From Dysidea avara (Eukaryota > Porifera > Demospongiae > Dictyoceratida > Dysideidae): 64,000 bases of DNA. Made by a program: the position numbers and the translations under genes. How positions within the stretch are numbered: position 1 is the stretch's first letter; the number at the start of each line of letters is the position of its first letter. The notes below the pieces were generated by a model that was given only the letters and a program-made list of their open reading frames with translations, was not told the DNA's origin and ran no database searches. Location: NCBI RefSeq assembly GCF_963678975.1, contig NC_089281.1, forward strand, positions 5,605,277-5,669,276. Direction: 5' to 3'. This document shows, in pieces, positions 47,777-60,207 of this stretch.

Positions 47777-50700
47777 TTAACATCCATATATTATACAACA
47801 AAAGAACCAAATAAAGATCCATGGTGGAAAGAGGATTGTCAGTAGAAAGTGAAGAATATGATTGACATGACGTCTTTCCTGGATGATCACTTGTTGATGC
47901 ATACACGGTGCCTGTGGTTGGCTGTTTACCACTACCACATTAGTAGTCTGTGACTGCATCACTGGTGGAACTGGCTGGTAATGACCTACGTATATAGTAA
48001 ACGTACATATTTTCTGACCTATACACAAGAGACTTTTAACATGGGCACAAGTGGTTTGCCTGATACATCCAGCTGAAGCACGAGGGGTCGACGGCTGAGC
48101 ATGGTCAAGACCACAAGTGCACATGTTACAACTATTATTTGACACTTAAAAGTTACATAAAAGCCTTTGACGTGGTCTGGTAATATTATTGTCCAAAGCC
48201 TTTGAAGCAGCTATAGATACCATTGTTGTTACCGTATCAAAGTTTCCAACAAATTAATCATTCAGCTATCATGACAGTGTGGTAGTACTGTATAGTAGGG
48301 AACATGAATGTTTGGGTTTTCCTGCCCAACAATAACAGCCAAAACTAGCCTCAATTTTCAGCATTGATCAAACCCAAAAATGTTTCCAGAGTGACTTCAA
48401 ACACTTCCAACAAATTTCTATGAAATTCTTTAACTGAATTTTCTATTAACTGACTGCCTGACTGATGCCTTCAGCCAAGCCAGTCAAGAATATGTGACCT
48501 ACTGAGCAAAAACCCAACTTGTTTGCATTTTTCTCTAACTTCATTTTATGACTTTTTGTTGTCTAGAGGGAAAAACAATGAGCTATTAAAGTTTCAGCCT
48601 TATCTGGTAAGTGCTTTCAAAGTTATAGTGATAAACACCAAGAAGAGTAAAACAATTGATTTCATGTTTAATTGATCACCATTTCTAAGTTTGAACAACC
48701 TTCTTACTTCATAGCATGAGTGTATTTAGGCCAAAACTATACTTTGATGAATGCTTCAGTTCATGGCGAATAGAATGACACAAGTCCCAACTCTGTAGCC
48801 CATTACATTTGAGACTTATGACAATAAAGTTATGTTTTATCACAATGTAACCAAACACACGTAATTCAAATTTGCTTTATGGTACAGAAATGAAACAATA
48901 TTCTTACTTACAATAGTCAATATTCTTACTCTCCATGAAGAGGTGAATCCACTGGTATATTAGATATTTCTATTAGAGTCTTACTTCACTGTTTACTGAA
49001 GCGATTGAAACATGCATAAATTATGTAAGTATAGCACAGGTTTTTTACCCAACATATTTCTATGGCATTTATGTCAAGAACAGAATTATGCAATTGAGTT
49101 GGGTTTTTGCTCAGCGGGTCACGCATGGTTAATTCTACGTCTTTATTGTTTGACGTCACTTCAGCCCAAGACATGCCTTTTTGCCAACTGCAGCAGCTGC
49201 ATCATGGACTTACCTTTGTCATCCTTTGTGTTCCATTTCCTTCTCCACTACCATGTAGGTGCAAGTTGCAGTGGTTATCACGAGAACTGTCTGTAATTTC
49301 TGTAGTAGCTGGATTGATTGCAGTATAGGTGCTAAAAATGAAGCAAAATGTGGCCACATTGCTTTTTAGCAATATTATTTAATTGAGTCATGCATTTAGT
49401 CGCACAATTAATGTTTATCATCAGTAATGAATTACGTTAGAAAAAAGTAAATAAACAAGCACGAGGAAAGTTTATATTTCAGTAGGGATCATAGAAATAA
49501 AAACATTGAAACAAGGGAACCTGGGAGGTCACTCTATACCTAAAGGTATATTATAATTCCTACTTCCATGCATTATTATACAACCTGTCATGAGTGACGT
49601 AGAGTTTTGCAGGTGTAGATAACCTCCCTTGTTTCATATTTCTATAATCCCTACTCAAATTTAAAACTTTTTTTCTTATACTTGTTTGTTAAACTTTTTT
49701 GTAATAAATTACTGCATGGTGAACCAGCACATACTGCAACAAAGGAAAGATTGGCATCAGACACAACTAATTGCACTACTACCAAATACATGCCCTCGAC
49801 TCAATTACTGAAAAGTAATGTGGTCATTCTGCTTCATTTTCACCTTCATTGTATACAAAGATCAGTACGATAAGTGCCAATGCAGCACATTATGGAACTT
49901 ACAGACAATTCTTGTGAAAACCAGCAATGAAGCCATGACAAGTTACTGCAAATCAACATCTATGCGGCAGTGGACAAAAGAAGGATAAAGATAAGTCCAT
50001 TATGCATGCTGCTGCGGTTAGCAAAAAGGCACATCTTGGACTGAAGTGACATTGAAAAGTGAAGAAATCAAGCACATTTCTTAACCAGTTATGCTTGGCT
50101 GAAGGCTTTAGTCAGTCAGATAGTAGAAAATTTAAAAATCAAGATTTCATAGAATCTTGTTGAAAGGCTTGGGGTTGCTCTGAAGATATTTTTTGGGTTA
50201 GATTATGCATATCCAATACTGTCAAACTGTTGTGAAAGAAAAGTGAGGGTAGTTTTTGCGTTGTAGTATTTTTGGGCAGGAAAACCCAAATCCGTGTGAT
50301 CCCTACTATATGGTACTAGTTAAATTTTACAATGTGTACAGTGTCTTACTCTTGTTCAATTACTACCACTTAGCCATAACTGTGGGCAGATATTCTGGTA
50401 CACGTTTGTATTCACACATTAACAAACACATAATTTCATATTATACGTATATTATGTGCTCTTGCTCATACAGTTACATCTACTATTATAATTAAACTAA
50501 CTACGTGGAACTTGAGGTGGTGGATATCGAGGATTACGAACAGCATTCTTAGGTCTAGGATTTCGAGCAGGTTTAGCCTGCTGACCATATGTTTTAGCCT
50601 GATGGCTAGCTCTAGGGGGAGGTTGCCTTGGAGCTTTATTGGGAGCATATCCATGACCAGGATGAGTAGGCGTGGGGTATGTTTGATCATACTGTTGAGC

Positions 50701-50943
50701 ACCAACATTAGGTGGATATTGAGGATTATATCCAGGACCAGCCACTGGTGGGGGAGGAGGATAGTTGAGGTCTTGAGGAGGAGGATAGTTAGGGTAGTTT
50801 GATGGTGGATAGTTGGTATCATATGCTGGAGGATATCCAGGATCAACACTGGGAGGAGCTACTGGTGGAGGATAGTTAGTGTCTTGAGGTGGCGGATATC
50901 CATAATCTGGAGGTGCAGTTGGTTGATAGCTGTAGTCAGTCAT
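47777..50943 (-). CDS. LFPPW-tail family protein 3: long Tyr-Pro repeat head, C-terminal membrane segment
   Basis: Exon 1 (50943-50502, 147 codons plus 1 base) starts MTDYSYQPTAPPDYGYPPP and is built of irregular NYPPP / GYPPP units, then a basic Gln/Arg/Lys-rich part ending YPPPQVPR. Donor GTTAGT overlaps an in-frame TAG, so unspliced RNA would encode a 148-residue protein that stops at once. Exon 2 (47985-47777, acceptor TACTATATACGTAG) completes a Ser codon and adds TTNVVVVNSQ, a polar linker, and the hydrophobic end at about 188-216 with VNHILH, LFPPW and IYGC. The spliced product is 216 residues. Such Tyr/Pro repeats are common in low-complexity cytosolic heads of membrane proteins; I infer an intrinsically disordered head. 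CTTACTACAG upstream of the ATG may be a 5' UTR acceptor. The 2.5-kb intron is almost filled by a complete fold-back palindrome. The alternative is a single-exon 148-residue gene next to an orphan exon. Confidence 0.55.
48283..50318. mobile_element. Fold-back family copy 4, complete two-arm palindrome
   Basis: Termini TAGTACTGTATAGTAGGGA and TCCCTACTATATGGTACTA. Each arm is about 1 kb and contains, in mirrored order, GGGTTTTCCTGCCCAA, the ACTGAATTTTCTA / TGACTGA block, GCCTTCAGCCAAGC, GTCACTTCAGCCCAAGACAT (GTCACTTCAGTCCAAGATGT in the other arm), TGGACTTA and TTTACAA-type tails. The arms meet at an inner hairpin (49466-49677) with ACAAGGGAACCTGGGAGGTC against AGATAACCTCCCTTGTTTC. Arms are diverged, so the palindrome is not recent. 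No open frame codes for a transposase. It fills the intron of family gene 3. Confidence 0.82.
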
Positions 50944-50999
50944 CGTTGATCTGTAGTAAGTAAATAATATTATATTACAGATAACCTATAGCATGGTGA

Positions 51000-51290
51000 A
51001 GAAATCACTGGGCAACAAAGCATGTATCATGGAAGAAAGGAAAAGTACAGTACCGTAGCTTGTTTATTCACCACATATTTAGATGCATGGGTATGCATGA
51101 AGTCTAGTTTTAACACCAGGCAGACTAAAAATTAATGTCAAATGATATAATAGTAGGCATTCCAGCCCTATTTTTAAATTTGAACTTTTATACTCAATAG
51201 AGTATAATATTGATTGCTGATCTCAGAAATGAAATTAGATTGCAGGCTACTTTGGCATGCACAGTATACCTTTCTCCGCCGAAGACTCCC
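51000..51290. other. 5' flank of family gene 3
   Basis: Probable promoter and 5' UTR intron side of family gene 3; no defined element. Confidence 0.35.
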
Positions 51291-51294
51291 CATA

Positions 51295-51460
51295 CAGTGG
51301 AACCTCTCTATTACGGACATTTTGGGGCTCACCACTTTTGCTGTAATATAGAGGTTTTCCTCTTTCAGAGGAAAAACCAGACCAATACGTTTGTCCTTAT
51401 TATGGAGGTTTTTTCTATTGTGTCCTTTATTCGGGGAGTTTGTTAAGAGAGGTTCCACTC
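51295..51460. mobile_element. Pogo/Tigger-like MITE, 166 bp
   Basis: TA target sites flank CAGTGGAACCTCTCTATTAC and TTAAGAGAGGTTCCACT. CAGTNGAACCTC ends are typical of pogo-type elements. A lone AGAGAGGTTCCACT end lies at 55636. Confidence 0.7.
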
Positions 51461-52336
51461 TATATTTTAAAGGGAAAAAATGGCATAATTGAATTAGGAA
51501 GCCATCTAGTAGCCTGATTGTCTTGAAAATACAATTGCTTCTAGCTGCAAGTTTGTACATGTAATGAGAGTAACTTAAAGTTTATTGCAACACTTGGATT
51601 TCAGTGATCATTGTACTCTTTGTGCATGGTGAGCAAATATGTTTCACCTACTGCACACTTGTCAATACAATGGTGTATACCCATAGGCAAGTGGCTATCT
51701 CAAGTAAGTAAAAAGATTAAAAGTCAGCAACTTATAAAGGTAAACAACTAAAGTGGAGGTGTCACAATGATGTAACAATACCTAAGGTGGAGTTGTGGTT
51801 TTAATTATGGCATTGCTATGCCAACTTTGAAGTGGTTTATACCTTTGAATTGGTGACACAGACAACTTTTGTGTAGCTAATTGCTAACTCGAGCAAAGTA
51901 ATTAAGCGCTTATGGACAAATCCCGTATCGATTTTTATCTCCATTGGAGCTTGGATGATGGAGCAATCCCAAAGTAAAATAATATGTGTTGCTATTTTGT
52001 GCCAGGGTTCTATTGGGGAAACACCTACAGAATATTATTTTGTCTAGGATACTGGAATGCCTAGTAATGGTCTGACTAGCCTGGTTATGTGTAACTAACC
52101 AGATAAATCGTATTTTCATGCTTTGAATTTTTGATTGATACAAGGTCAATCACACCTTCAATGTAATAGCTCATTTCCAATTCACCTGGAGCCCTCATTG
52201 CTTGTCACGACTCTTGTTACATGAACCAGCTACCAAAATATTTAGTAGCGCTGTGAAACTCTCGCCAGAATTGTTTATCAAAGTGCTCTGATACTGACAA
52301 GAACAAGTGAGTTATGTAGCTTTAAAATATCGAATA
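51461..52336. other. No gene seen
   Basis: AT-rich intergenic sequence without recognisable coding or repeat structure. Confidence 0.4.
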
Positions 52337-53270
52337 AACAGTGGACCCAGGGACCAGGGATCCAAGGACCTAGCTGGGGACCTGTGGGGACCCTACATTT
52401 ACATACTTCACAATGTTTATATACATTCTATCCACTGCTTGAAGGTTCTTAGTTTACTAATTTGTTAAGCTGCTTTACTGTAGTTGTACTGATAGTAAAG
52501 TGTCAGTAACTTTAAGTATATGGAACATAATTGTTTTACTAAGTTTTAAACTCTCAGTAAAACATCAGTGAATGCAGGTTTACTGAAAAACTACTAAAAT
52601 ACCAAACAATTAACTGTTCCATATACTGGGGATATACCACTCTAGTAAACAAAGAAGTTTCAAGCAGTGATCCTTGTAGATACCGTTGCAAAGTCACACT
52701 GGCTAGTCTCAAATAGCCTAGATCACTCTTTCTCTGTTCTGTCATCATGAAGGGTTCCCGCACAACGCCTAGAATTATAAGTGCCTCGTAGGTCACTCAT
52801 TCTTCATGACTTCAGCAAGGGCTTGTGTCTAACAGGTCATTGCCTTCGTGTGCTACCATGATGGCATGAAGTCTATTTATCAAGCTGCTGGTGTACTTTG
52901 CAGTAATCACTTTACTGAAGCCATTTTCATGTGCACTGAACATTAACTGGCTGGTGATATTACATGTAATAGGCTATAATAGTGTGCTCTTTGTGCAGTG
53001 CGAGTATATGGAGTAGCCCACTACTCCAGAAGAGGATGTAGCTCACAGCAGATGATTTCCAAAGGCGCTTGTTAGCTATTTGTAATTAAACACAGTGTGA
53101 ACAATTGCAACAGACAGAAAGTGGATTGGCCATGTGAGATTAACCACTGTGACTAGCAGAGGTGTCTAGTAAAAGTAATATAAATGTTGTGAAGCATGTA
53201 AAATTCCATGAAAAGTTGAGTCTCTGTGGGTCCTAGGGTCCCTGGGTCATTGGATCCCCGATCCACTGTT
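52337..53270. mobile_element. Inverted-repeat element with GGACC-rich ends
   Basis: AACAGTGGACCCAGGGACC and GGGATCCAAGGACC at the left are mirrored by GGGTCCCTGGGTCATTGGAT and CCGATCCACTGTT. The match extends through CTACATTTACATACTTCACA against its diverged complement, about 85 bp in all. Interior non-coding. Confidence 0.7.
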
Positions 53271-54462
53271 ATACCTACCCTTAAAAATATCCCATAGATC
53301 TAGTATAGACAATTCAGGCACGCAACCATGTTTACAACATGAAAACATGCTTGTTCCAGTACAAAACCATTGGAGTGAACACACATTCATCATTTTGATA
53401 TTACTATATTTGGCAGGGGCTCAGGTAAATGTGAACTGACCTACAGAATAGTTAAGAAGTTATTAGCAATACATAATATCCGAGAACAACACTGAAGGAA
53501 CGATCATTTGGTTGGGATGCCAAAACCTCACAAAAATATGGAACTTGGGAATTCTTTCTAGTCTCCTTTTTAAAAGTACAGTCTAGGCATTAGAATCATT
53601 AGTTTCTATAGTCAAGGATTGTTCTTCTGGCTAGTTTCCTTATGATTAGTGTAGTAAAGCATGTGCTTAAGCCCGTATAAATTATTTCTCCATAAAATGT
53701 ATCAAATATGACAGCAAGCCAGTTTGGTCATGCACCACATTGAAAACTGAGTGTGGTTTTCGGTCATATAGACTAGGTGCACCTTGCATGCCTGTATTAG
53801 TTTCCTGGCAATGCTACGCAATTTATAATACAAATTGATGCAGTCATCCATGCATCATTTTAATTTTGTTTCCGTTTCGTGCCATGGCTGCCAGTGGTGA
53901 TCAACTGATCAGTATATTGCTATACCAAAAGCAAATGTGGCAAACCCATATACCAAACTGCAGCATTTTTCAAGCTCTACAAGATGCTATAGCTAAAATG
54001 TGAGTTTGATAATTTTTTTAAAACCTGTGACATTCCTACAGATTTAGTGATCACGCCCATATCCTGAAATAGGCTACGTACCGCATGTATATCTATATGT
54101 TTAAATGTGACCAGCAATCTTGAGCCCACAAATACACAATACGTACCTTAAATATCAATAGTTTGAACGTTCACTACCGGTATCTTCAAGCCGTGAGGTG
54201 TTTATATTGTACGCCCACGCAAAACACTGTATTCGGCAGTGTCACATGATTTACATTGGCCCGGGGCGCATTGATCTGAGAATCACGCTGTACTCAATGG
54301 CTGATCCAGAGGGTGAGGATGGGGTAGTGCATGTCCATATAAATGCAGCCATACTCAGACATGCAATACATAGAAGAGGTTGGGGGCGTGATTATAAGGC
54401 CATGACGTAAGATTTCGCAAAAAAAATTTTTTTTTGCTTGTTTTAATGTGGTGAACTCATAA
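53271..54462. other. No gene; diverged repeat piece
   Basis: About 53965-54000 matches 5700-5745 (ATTTTTCAAGCTCTACAA). A lone hAT-like end CAGGGGCGGATCCAG starts at 54463. Confidence 0.35.
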
Positions 54463-54723
54463 CAGGGGCGGATCCAGGAGCTGGCAAGGGGAAGGGTGAA
54501 CAGGGCTTGGGGCTAAGTTGTAGGTGGTTGGGGAGAGCAGATTCTCTTTTAAGCAGCAATGATCACTCGTTAGTAGGTTGATTTTTGTCCTTTGCAGATG
54601 GTTGTGAAGGCAATGCAAGTCTTAAAACACCAGCCACACGATAATTATTTTTAGAAGCGCTTAGTACGTACGAAGGTGCTGGGTGACAGCAGGGGGTGTC
54701 TATTATCTATGGTGACAGTTACT

Positions 54724-54927
54724 ATATCAAACCTGGAGTAAACCTGTACACCGTAAATGTTACATGTTGTGACATTTCCTGAAATTTCATGTGTCTGGAC
54801 ATTTCCTCTGCCAAAAAGTTGACATATATCAAACCTGGAGTAAACCTGTACACCGTAAATGTTACATTTTGTGACATTTCCTGAAATTTCATGTGTCTGG
54901 ACATTTCCTCTGCCAAAAAGTTGACAT
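54724..54927. repeat. Tandem duplication, 2 x 102 bp
   Basis: ATATCAAACCTGGAGTAAAC to AAAAAGTTGACAT is present twice back to back, with at most a couple of differences (ACATGTTG against ACATTTTG), so the duplication is recent. Confidence 0.9.
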
Positions 54928-54974
54928 GTTGTAAGTTTCATCAGGTTCCACATAAATTACTTAACCTTGTCGTT

Positions 54975-55505
54975 TTCTATTTATTTTTATTTTTGAAGCA
55001 GGAGAACCTGCATCAAAGGTCTGTGGGCAACCTGTGCCCACAGCCAGAAATGTACAGCTATACATTATTATAATTAACTACATTAAAATTACTTATTACT
55101 TAACTATGTAGAGCGGTAACTATGTATTTATTACTAATCTGCAGTTCAGTGTCATTAAAGAGGGAGAAAATTGGTGGAGATTGGCTGTCTTGAGCATCGG
55201 TGGCATGGACATAAGTAATGAAATGAACAGGATTGATCAGAGTTAAAGTTAACTGTAAAATGGTCCCATAGATGTTTTGTTAGCTTTTGTTTGATGACAC
55301 GAGGTGGTAAAGATAAGTTTATAACAGGTAGATCTAACTTTAGTTTCAGGTGACTTTGCAATAAATGGTGATAATAATTATGCAGTTTTATATAAATTGA
55401 TTTTGATCTGACAACTGTGACAATGTGTATAGTGTTTCTATCAAAAGAAGTATGGCTCTTCCACTTAGGGAGGTGGGGGCATTTGCCCCAAATGGGATCC
55501 ACCAT
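54975..55505 (-). mobile_element. LINE 3' fragment with Cys-His end
   Basis: Minus-strand frame ends LPPRVIKQKLTKHLWDHF, then CSFHYLCPCHRC, the Cys-rich close seen in many CR1/L2-type ORF2 proteins. A 3' region (TGCCCACAGGTTGCCC) and an A-rich tail follow at about 54975-54995. 5'-truncated near 55505. Confidence 0.6.
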
Positions 55506-55509
55506 TGCA

Positions 55510-56215
55510 TAATGACATTGTCAAGATTTAAGGGTACACATGCAGTCTACAGTAAAATATTCCCCTACTTAGCTAAAAGGAACTATAGAAAAAAACTTCT
55601 GTGGGGATAAGCCTAAGTGTACATGTCCATTTAGCTAGAGAGGTTCCACTTTAATACTTCATTAGTATATACATATGACATTATTCTGGTCCATGCTATA
55701 CAGGTTTTCACCAAGTCTTTTTATAGTATGCAACTATACATGAATTTGTCCAGAAAGTTTATTATCCCTCAGTTTTACCGATAGTAACATTACCAATATT
55801 ATGCAGCAGAATTCTGAGGACCAGGACTGATTTTATAAACATTTATCGCTCTCCCACAGACTTTAGTCTTAAAGAATCTCATCCTCTAAGCTATGACTGT
55901 TACATAAGATGGTTAAACTATTGTATGTACAAAACTTGGCTTATAGGTGATATGCCAACACTGACATTCACTGAAGGATAGCTGTTGCTATAGCTATGAC
56001 AAGTTAGAAGATGATTGATCTCATTAGGACACAATCTAACCTATCATCTCCTACACATCACATACACTGTAAAAAAATTAATATAATGACATGTGCTTTG
56101 CACACCGAAACTGTGTCACAACTAGTTGGGTGCCCTGTGACACCATTTTGGTGCACAAAGCATATTTTCACAGTGTACAGGAATGTGTAGTGTGCACAGC
56201 ACATTTATTTATTCA
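55510..56215. other. No gene seen
   Basis: AT-rich; holds the lone pogo-like end at 55636. Nothing coding. Confidence 0.4.
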
Positions 56216-56221
56216 TTATTA

Positions 56222-59150
56222 CTGAGCAGGCAGCACTGAGTGCTGGTTAGCTCAGGAAAAATTTAGCTATTACAAACATAGTTACAATTGATTACATGCA
56301 TACAGAAGTTAGAATTTATAAATTTCATTAGTAAATTGGTCAATGTTATCATGATCAATTAATCTGGGTGGTAAAGCGTTCCAATCACGAATTGATCTGA
56401 AATAAAAACTCTGCTAGACATGTTGGTGGATAAAGTAGGAAGAATGTAACTTCTAGGATGATATTGTCTAGTAGCTCTAGATCTTTCCATTTCTAAATAG
56501 TAGGGTGGGATAGAAAAAGGGTACTCATTGTAGATGATTTTAAATAGTATTTGTAACCTACATATCTTACAACGTACTTGGAGACTTGGCCAAGAAAGCT
56601 GTTGTAACATATTTGTGACTGAATTGTATCTACTACAATCATTTAAAACCCATCTTGCAGCTCTATGCTGCACTTTCTCTAAGTGTTGGATATCAGTTTG
56701 ATAGTATGAGTGCCATACAACTGCAGCATATTCCATTACAGGACGAATCATGGTGAGGTAAGCTGATGCTTTTACTTCTAGGGAGCAACTACTAAGGTTT
56801 CATTTGAGAAAGTTTAAAGTTTTGGTGGCTTTAGCAGCTGTGTTTTTTATGTGATATGACCAAGATAATTTATTATCTAATAAAATTCCAAGGTAGGAGG
56901 AGTGTTGACTAGATGTTGTTAAATTGCAATCATTCAGTTTATAATTGAATAGAATAGGTGTGAAGATCTGGTGAAGCACATAATAGTACATTTTGTTAAA
57001 ACGTAGTTAATTGCCCAGGCAAATAGTTGGTTGGGATTGTTTTGTAGTTGGATAGCATCTTCTTCAGTGGTAATAATTCTGTATAGTATGCAATCATCAG
57101 TGAATAGTCGTAATGGTGAACTTATGTCCTCCGTGATGTCATTAATGTATATGAGAAACATCAAGGGAGCAAGGACAGTTCCTTGATCACGAGGTACTCC
57201 AGACTGAACGGATACCGAATCAGATGAGGCACCATCTAATACTACTTGTTGGGATCTTTGGGTATACAGGTACTAATCCAGTGACTAATGTTAGTAATGC
57301 CGTAATGTCTGAGTTTTACAAGAAGTCTCTGGTGTGGGACGCTGTCAAATGCTTTTGCAAAATCAAGAAGAATAACATCCGTTTATTGGTGATGATCCAT
57401 GGAATATGATAAGTCTTCTAACAGGGAAATAAGTTGAGTGACACAGGAGTACTACTGAGATTTGAATCCTTGTTGGTTTTCAATGAGTACATTGAAGGAG
57501 TTCAGATGTTGTATAACAGAATGATAAATAATGTGCTCCATGGTTTTGCAGCATATAGATGTTAAAGATATTGGACGATAGTTGGAAGCATGAGTTTGGT
57601 TTCCTATTTTTGAAAACAGGGCATACATTAGCCTTTAGCCAGTCAGATGGTAGCACACCATGACCTGTATCCAGGGATTGGGTAAAAATGACTTGTAATA
57701 TAGGTGATATTTCATTGGAACAGTGCTTTAAGATAAATGGAGAGACATTGTCTGGGCCACTAGCCTTGTTGATATCTAGTACAGATAGTTGATGTTGTAT
57801 TCCAGTAACCGAAGAAAAGGTTATGTCAGGCATATGCATTCCATGCAGGTAGTGAGTTATTACTTTGGTTCATAACAGGAATATTAATCAGATTTTCCTT
57901 GGTGAAGACTGACTCAAAGTGCTTGTTCAAGACATTGGCCTTTTCTTTTGAATCAGAGATAGGTAGTGCATTTATTACCAATGTGGAAATGTTATGATTA
58001 TCTTTTTGTTTGGCTCTAAAAATTGTCGGTGGTTTCCACTAAATGAGTTGTCAAACAATTTGCTGAAATAGTTATTATGTGCTGTTTTCAACATAGTGTT
58101 TATAGAGTTTTTATCTTTCGATAAGCATTCCAGTCTTTACTATAGAGTTTCTCTTGCTCGCTCTGTTATATATATATATATATAATCTTTTACACTTTTT
58201 CATGTCCTTCTTAATTTCTTTATTTATCCAAGGCAAGCTGGTATCGGAACATATAGTTTTGTGTGGGACATTTTAGAGACAATAAGTAACTGTAATTGCA
58301 TTCTTGAGGTCAGACCAGTTTTGTTCAACAGATCGAGTAAGGATCACTTTCTAAAAATGTGGACAAATCACCTTCGATGCTTTCAAGGTTGGCTTTATGA
58401 TATAAGGCTGCTTTGTGCTCTAATTTATTATAAGTGGTTTTACTTTCCATGTTAACACAGAAGACAACAGCTTCATGATCAGACATCTCTGGGATAATAC
58501 TTAGGTCTGAAATATTAGAGTAAGTAGAGAAGGCAAGGTCGAGTATACTTTCCTGTCTAGTAGGGGATGTAACAAATTGTTCTAAACCAACATCATTGAC
58601 TATATAAGTCCAGAAATAAGTTATTCAATTCACTGCCATAAGTAGGATACAAACTAAGTTGGCCACTACCATCGCACCAGCAAAAGCTGGGAAAATTAAA
58701 ATCACCTGTGAGTATAATATTCGGAAGTTCATTTGTTCGATTTATAAGACTGTTGTGTGATGTCTGTAAGTATAATATGTACATATAGGCTCAATAAAGG
58801 GGGATGGGGCTGATAAAATTAACGAGCAAATGCATATAAGGTTCCTTTTAGCTAGAGTTATTTTTACCCAGACAATTTCTGTCAAGTTCAGGCTGTTCAG
58901 TTACATTTAGACTTTCTTTAATACACAAGAATACTCCTCCACCTCCCTCTACTCTATCTTTTCTAAAAGCAGTGAAATTACTAGGAAAAACTTCAGCTGT
59001 ATAGTATTGACCATCAAGATGTGATTCACAGCCACAAATAATGTCAGGATTGTTTTCATCTACCAATGCTAGAAAGTTTGCTCTTTTCTCAGAACTACGT
59101 AAGCTACAACAATCTAAACTTAGGATTTTGATTTTATTGATACATTAAGA
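56222..59150 (-). mobile_element. CR1/L2-like LINE, endonuclease to 3' end, decayed
   Basis: On the minus strand, in order: an apurinic-type endonuclease (CGCESHLDG, FRKDRVEGGGGVFLC at about 59066-58900; IILTGDFNFPSFCW at about 58700), a reverse transcriptase (INKASGPDNVSPFILKHC at about 57770; LFTDDCILY at about 57100, where the usual FADD reads FTDD), LGILLDNKLSWSYHIK (about 56890), and the carboxyl part (RPVMEYAAVVWHS, LEKVQHRAARWVLNDC, ending LIDHDNIDQFTN near 56315). The 3' end (GAGCTAACCAGCACTCAGTG) precedes an AATAATGAATAAATA-type tail at about 56205-56222. Several frame changes break the ORF. ORF1 and the 5' UTR are absent. Confidence 0.82.
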
Positions 59151-60120
59151 CCAGGTGTGTAGGTTCCTGCAGTCTCCATTTAAAATTTGTACCATAGCCA
59201 AAAATAGAAGATGAGAACAACAGTGCAGCTAGTGTAATAACTAGTTAATAGTAGCAACACAAAGCTTATACATTGCTTTATAAGAAAGAGGTTTTCTGAC
59301 TATAATTAGATTAGCTATACCAGTCTGAATCACTTACAAAGTATTGCCTTCACAATTTCATATTGTGAAAGCCTTCTTGCTGTGAAGTTTAACACCCAAG
59401 ACTTCCTTTTGCTAGGAGATATGGATGATTATATCAGACCGTGTAGTAATCTCACATGCATGGGACACCAATTAACCTGGTGATTTGTTCAAGTGACGGA
59501 ATGGCTAAAAAGACAATGATACATGAATACATGCTATGTAATAGAAGAAAAGGACCAAGAACACTTGATTTACTTATCACAAATCTCTTTTTATTTATGC
59601 ATTTTAGATTGTAAGAATATAAGATATTTATCAACAAAGTCATTTGTCACACGTAATTACTCACAGAACTCCATGCATTACTATATGATGAAGTTACTGT
59701 AGTTTGTAATGTATTAGACAGTAAATTGGCCATATCTCTGGAATGCTTAAAGATATTAAGCTATAATTTTAACACAAGGTAGATAAACACCCACGCAGTG
59801 CCTCATTTTAACTGTACAAGAGAAAATTGATCAATGTGTGGAAAGGATGATTTTCCAAAATTGAGTCACATAATGGACTTAACAATGCAATTAAGCACTA
59901 ATTAGAAATTACCTTGTATACCTCTTTTATTTTATGGTTATAAAAACAGTGAAATCCACCAGTTTAGTTTGGAGGATTGATTGGCATGAGCTACTGTACA
60001 ACAAAGGACTTCTACACACTACATACATGATTGTTATGTATGGGTTCATTGGTATAATGCACCTATCAATTAAACCATCATGAATTTTTCTCCTTTCTGC
60101 ACCTTTTCAAACATACTTAC
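59151..60120. other. No gene seen
   Basis: AT-rich sequence between the LINE and family gene 4; no support for coding frames here. Confidence 0.4.
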
Positions 60121-60207
60121 TATAACATCTCTAACAGGCTGTAGGACCAAGTACAGACCTTCAACGCTTGTACTGTAAAGCCTAAATAAATAAAAATAAA
60201 TAAAACC
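60121..60207 (+). mobile_element. SINE 3' end
   Basis: CTAACAGGCTGTAGGACCAA, GTACAGACCTTCAACGCTTG and TACTGTAAAGCC, then an (AAATA)n tail: the 3' part of the SINE at 38955-39200, here on the plus strand. Confidence 0.55.

Noticed and set aside
49471-49680. CRISPR-like or direct-repeat array in the fold-back centre
   Set aside because: The repeats are inverted, not regularly spaced direct repeats; it is the hairpin of the palindrome.
50466-50849. 127-codon Leu/Ile-rich frame on the minus strand
   Set aside because: Shadow frame of the Tyr/Pro repeat exon of family gene 3.
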